From Roseateles sp. (lineage in GTDB: Bacteria; Pseudomonadota; Gammaproteobacteria; Burkholderiales; Burkholderiaceae_C): DNA of 64,000 nucleotides. This document shows positions 61,153 to 64,000 of the stretch, piece after piece. The stretch's first letter is position 1. Every line of letters starts with the position of its first letter. The DNA lies in the NCBI GenBank assembly GCA_019234295.1, contig JAFALK010000069.1, positions 1 to 64,000 of the forward strand, in the 5' to 3' direction. Under the pieces are notes generated by a model. That model did no database searches. It saw only the letters and a list, made by a program, of their open reading frames with translations, and had not been told where the DNA came from. Both the position numbers and the translations under genes were made by a program.

Positions 61153-62586
61153 TCAGGCGCCGAGATCCTTCTGCACCGCCGCCCGATCCCCCTCCGGCAC
61201 GGCGGCCAGCAGCGCCTCGATGAAGCGTCCGGCATCGCCGCCGCTGGCCTCGCAGGCCTTGCGGACCACGACCTTGGCAATCGGGCCCAGGTTGCGGGTG
61301 AGGGTGCTGGTGGCGCGGGCGAGCAGGCCTTCGTCCAGGCGCTGGCCCATGCGCGTGGCGCTGCTGCTGGCGATCTGGGTGGCCTGGCTGCCGGCCGTGG
61401 CGGCGCTCATGAAGGCGGCGCGCTTGGCGGCATCCGCGATGTGTTGGGACACGGCCGTGGCCAGGCTGACCACGTCCTCGCAGCTCTTGGCGGCATCGCG
61501 CACCATGAGCTTGGCCATCGGACCGACGTGGGTGGCGAGGGCGCGCTCGATGCGCGAGAGCGTCTGAGCGTCCCAGTGCGCGAGTTGCGTGGCGTTGCTG
61601 CCGGCGCCGCTGGCACCGCTTGCACCGCCGGCACCGCTAGCACCGGTAGCACCGGTAGCACCGCTAGGCCGCGGACTGGACCCCTTGGCCGCCTCCACCG
61701 CGCGCTGCCAGGGTTGGGCGGCGATCACGGTGGCGTCGTCGCTGGGTGAGTCCTCGCCGCGCGAGGCGGCCTGGATCGCGGCACGCATGGCGCGCGCATC
61801 GGGATAGCGGTCTTCGACCCGCTTGGACATGGCCCGAGCCACCACGGCGTCGTAGTGGGGCGGGCGCTGCGTCACTGTGCTCGGCGCGGCCGGGGTCTCG
61901 TTGAGGATCTTGTACATGACCTGCTCGGCCGAGCCGACGAAGGCCGGCTTGCCCGTGAGCAGGCGATAGAGCAGCACGCCGCAGGCGAAGATGTCGGCGC
62001 GCTGGTCGATCCCTTCGCCGATGTATTGCTCGGGTGCCATATACCCCGGCGTGCCGATGGCCGAGTTCACCTGCGTGAGCCCCAGGCCCGCGATGCGCGC
62101 GATGCCGAAGTCGGTCAGCTTGACCTGCCCGCTGGCGGTCAGCAGCAGGTTGGCCGGCTTGATATCGCGGTGCCAAACGCCCTGGTCGTGGGCGGCGGCG
62201 AGGGCGTCGAGCAACTGGTCCATGATGCGCAGCACCTGGGCCTCAGAGAGCATGGGCGTGCCGGCCAGCACATGGTCGAGATTGCGGCCCTCGACGAACT
62301 CCATGGCGATGTAGGCCGTGGTCTCGTCCTCGCCGAACTCGTAGATCGCCACCACGCCCGGATGGGCGATGCGGCCCACGGCCTGGGCTTCGTTGCGAAA
62401 GCGCGCGGCGATGCTGTCCTGCTCGGCGTTGACGTCCGGGTCTCCAAGCAGGCTCTTGTGGATGGTCTTGATCGCGACGAGCCGCTGGATGTGCGGATCA
62501 AAGCCCTTGTAGACCACCCCCATGGCGCCCTGTCCGAGCACCTGCGAGATCTGGTATTTGCCGATGTGCTCGGGAACTGCAGGCAC
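61153..62586 (-). CDS. Ser/Thr protein kinase with collagen-like linker and duplicated C-terminal motif
   Basis: A 477-residue cytoplasmic protein. Kinase motifs are complete: GQGAMG (18-23), lysine 40 in VAIKTIH, HRDIKPANLL (139-148), DFGIAR (159-164) and GTPGYMAPEQ. The kinase domain is followed by a linker of Gly-x-y repeats (GATGATGASGAGGASGASGA) encoded by 9-bp DNA repeats at about 61601-61670. The C-terminal 160 residues carry two related segments, IERALATHVGPMAKLMVRDA and ATSTLTRNLGPIAKVVVRKA, each with an xxLGP(I/M)AKxxVRxA core. No membrane helix is seen. It starts three bases after the haem-sensor gene stop and probably forms an operon with it. Confidence 0.9.
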   Translation of the reverse strand: MPAVPEHIGKYQISQVLGQGAMGVVYKGFDPHIQRLVAIKTIHKSLLGDPDVNAEQDSIAARFRNEAQAVGRIAHPGVVAIYEFGEDETTAYIAMEFVEGRNLDHVLAGTPMLSEAQVLRIMDQLLDALAAAHDQGVWHRDIKPANLLLTASGQVKLTDFGIARIAGLGLTQVNSAIGTPGYMAPEQYIGEGIDQRADIFACGVLLYRLLTGKPAFVGSAEQVMYKILNETPAAPSTVTQRPPHYDAVVARAMSKRVEDRYPDARAMRAAIQAASRGEDSPSDDATVIAAQPWQRAVEAAKGSSPRPSGATGATGASGAGGASGASGAGSNATQLAHWDAQTLSRIERALATHVGPMAKLMVRDAAKSCEDVVSLATAVSQHIADAAKRAAFMSAATAGSQATQIASSSATRMGQRLDEGLLARATSTLTRNLGPIAKVVVRKACEASGGDAGRFIEALLAAVPEGDRAAVQKDLGA

Positions 62587-62589
62587 CGA

Positions 62590-63459
62590 TCACTCCCCCA
62601 GCATCTTCATGGCAGTCGCGAGGCTCTTGCGCATGCGGCCGAAGGACTCGCTCAGCACGCCGATCTCGTCCTTGCCCTTGACCTCGAACTCCGGCGCTTC
62701 CTCGCCCAGCGAGACCTTGTCAGCGATGGCCGAGAGCTTGGACACGGGCTGGATCACGAGCTTCCAGAGCATGAAGTTCAGGGCCGCGCCGATCAGCGCG
62801 AACACCGCGGTCAGCAGGCCCACGACGACCAGCAGCGCGTGGTTGGCCTGCTTCATCGGCACGTCCATGGGGATGGAGACGACCTGCACGCCCAGCGTCT
62901 CGTTCGTCTTCCAGCCGAAGCCGCCCGAGGGGCCGTAGCGGTCGACCAGCGTCTTGGGCGCGGCGTCGGGCGTGCTGTGGCAGGACAGGCAGGCCTCGTT
63001 CGTGATGATGATGGGCTTGGCGATATACAGCGCCGGGCCGGTGGGCGTCTCGCGCTCGCCGATGAACTCCTTGCGCTCGGGCTGGTTCTTGAACTGCGTG
63101 ATCACGTCCTCCTCCCAGGCCACCGCGCGGTCTCGCGGGTTGGTGGGGTTCAGCATCGCGGCCTTGTAGGCGTACTCGGGATAGACCTTCTTCAGCGCGG
63201 CCAGCACCTCGTGCGCCGAGTAGCTGGGCACCGACTGCGGCAGGAAGCTGTAGGTCATCTGCGTGGCCAGCAGCGGGCGGATCTGGGTGGCCGTGTAGCC
63301 GGCCACCGCATTGGCCTTTTCCATCAGCAGCCGGGCGCGATCAGCCACGTCGGCCTTGGCCACGTCCTGCAGCATGTTCTTCGCGACCAGGGTGGAGCCG
63401 GCCAGGCCCAGCAGGAAGACGAGCAGGAAGGCCAGGTTGAACTTGACTAAGAGCTTCAT
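62590..63459 (-). CDS. membrane sensor with CxxCH haem site (DUF3365) and HAMP domain
   Basis: A 289-residue protein. An N-terminal membrane helix (FNLAFLLVFLLGLAGSTLVA) is followed by a periplasmic domain holding ACLSCHSTP, a single c-type haem motif, in the pattern of DUF3365/Tll0287-like haem sensors (AKPIIITNEACLSCH; YGPSGGFGWKTNETLGVQVV). A second membrane helix (ALLVVVGLLTAVFALIGAAL) leads to a HAMP domain (VIQPVSKLSAIADKVSLGEE). No output domain follows, so the signal must pass to a partner, most likely one of the kinases. The ATG at 63457-63459 overlaps the stop of the upstream gene as ATGA. Confidence 0.88.
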   Translation of the reverse strand: MKLLVKFNLAFLLVFLLGLAGSTLVAKNMLQDVAKADVADRARLLMEKANAVAGYTATQIRPLLATQMTYSFLPQSVPSYSAHEVLAALKKVYPEYAYKAAMLNPTNPRDRAVAWEEDVITQFKNQPERKEFIGERETPTGPALYIAKPIIITNEACLSCHSTPDAAPKTLVDRYGPSGGFGWKTNETLGVQVVSIPMDVPMKQANHALLVVVGLLTAVFALIGAALNFMLWKLVIQPVSKLSAIADKVSLGEEAPEFEVKGKDEIGVLSESFGRMRKSLATAMKMLGE

Positions 63460-64000
63460 GGCTTGGATGCCGCGCGGGCGCTGGCTGGAAGTGATGGGAA
63501 GAGGATGGGGTCCCACTCGGGATGGGACTTGAGGTTCTCGATCAGGGCCGCGCGGAATTCAGCCTCGCGGGCCAGGGATTTCCAGCGTGCCAGCTCGGCG
63601 CGGCGCACGGCCGGCTCGGGCAGGGTCAGCCAGTCGCGCACGTCGGCATAACCGAGCGTTCCGACGGACTTGAGCGGCACGTCCTTGCCGGCGAAGAGCT
63701 GGGCGCGCGGCGGCAGCGTGTCCATGAAGGCGCGCGGCAGGGCCTGGATGAACTCGGGGCTGGGCCGTCCAGCCGTCTCGGGCTTGCCGGTGGCCGGCAC
63801 GGTCACGAAATCGCCGCCCTTCATGGCGACGCTGCCGGCGCCATAACGCAGCTTCCACTCGCCGCCTTCAGCGAAGACCTGGGCGCGGTTATTCGACAGG
63901 CCGAGCACGCCGCGCGAGCCCTTGCCGCTGAGGTCCACGAGACCTGAGGCCAGCATGCCTTCGGCATCGGGCGCGAGGCTGAACTTCGCCCAGCCGGCCA
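63456..64000 (-). CDS. FecR-like periplasmic protein (partial, runs off window edge)
   Basis: Only the C-terminal about 180 residues are inside the window; the frame is open to base 64000. It contains WAKFSLAPDAEGMLASGLVD, SRGVLGLSNNRAQVFAEGGE and GAGSVAMKGGDFVTVPATGK, a beta-strand pattern like FecR/FecR-type domains, then a helical end (AELARWKSLAREAEFRAALI, and NLKSHPEWDPILFPSLP). It overlaps the haem-sensor gene by four bases and so is the upstream member of the operon. The full protein probably has a periplasmic sensing role; its N-terminus is not visible. Confidence 0.7.
   Translation of the reverse strand, partial: AGWAKFSLAPDAEGMLASGLVDLSGKGSRGVLGLSNNRAQVFAEGGEWKLRYGAGSVAMKGGDFVTVPATGKPETAGRPSPEFIQALPRAFMDTLPPRAQLFAGKDVPLKSVGTLGYADVRDWLTLPEPAVRRAELARWKSLAREAEFRAALIENLKSHPEWDPILFPSLPASARAASKP

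Overview
The window looks like chromosomal DNA of a high-GC betaproteobacterium, most likely a Burkholderiales of the Rubrivivax/Leptothrix/Roseateles type. This rests on GC-rich third codon positions, a PilE-FimT-PilV-PilW-PilX-PilY1 minor pilin operon, a cox operon with two subunit III genes, TorF and BBP2 porins, and many GGDEF/EAL proteins. The organism is inferred from gene content; no rRNA or tRNA gene was seen.

Layout. 1-5.4 kb: the tail of an ISL3-type transposase, a DedA-rhodanese fusion, a small lipoprotein, a BBP2-type porin, a decayed outer-membrane efflux factor and an orphan FliD-like protein. 5.4-12.2 kb (minus strand): a complete minor pilin/PilY1 operon. 12.3-20.9 kb: a diguanylate cyclase, a TorF porin, a PLP lyase, a beta-lactamase-fold hydrolase, a PAS protein, a CYTH-CHAD protein and an amidotransferase-like protein that lacks its catalytic cysteine. 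20.9-26.1 kb: an aa3-type cytochrome c oxidase operon (small membrane protein, CoxB with fused cytochrome c, CoxA, two subunit III proteins, subunit IV) behind a good sigma-70-like promoter. 26.4-41.4 kb: a signalling region with an EAL protein, three GGDEF proteins, a histidine kinase and a REC-TPR regulator. Between these lie small metabolic genes, a haloacetate-dehalogenase-like gene broken by one amber codon next to a divergent Crp/Fnr regulator, and a 15-copy 9-bp tandem repeat. 41.5-46.1 kb: a solute-binding protein, a hydrolase, a broken SRPBCC gene, a truncated FitA-like antitoxin, DUF1294, and an in-frame chimera of a LysR regulator with the C-terminal half of a GMC oxidoreductase.

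46.3-64 kb is the most unusual part. Six plus-strand genes (A to F) encode two paralogous acidic helical proteins (A, C) made of a shared N-terminal region, about 87-residue repeat modules and a shared C-terminal domain; an atypical kinase-fold protein (B) between them; two proteins of about 1,190 residues that are almost wholly helical (D, E), one with long hydrophobic stretches; and a small protein (F). They run head-on, with no base between the stop codons, into minus-strand genes: a Ser/Thr kinase with a membrane segment and DUF4384-like domain, a second Ser/Thr kinase with a Gly-x-y linker and a duplicated C-terminal motif, a membrane sensor with a CxxCH haem site and HAMP domain, and a partial FecR-like protein. 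I read this as one signal-controlled system built round large coiled-coil proteins. Its function is unknown to me and I know no named system with this layout.

The 30-46 kb stretch carries several genes broken by single events (amber codon, TGA plus 16-bp duplication, gene fusion, truncated antitoxin), which suggests relaxed selection or recent deletion there.
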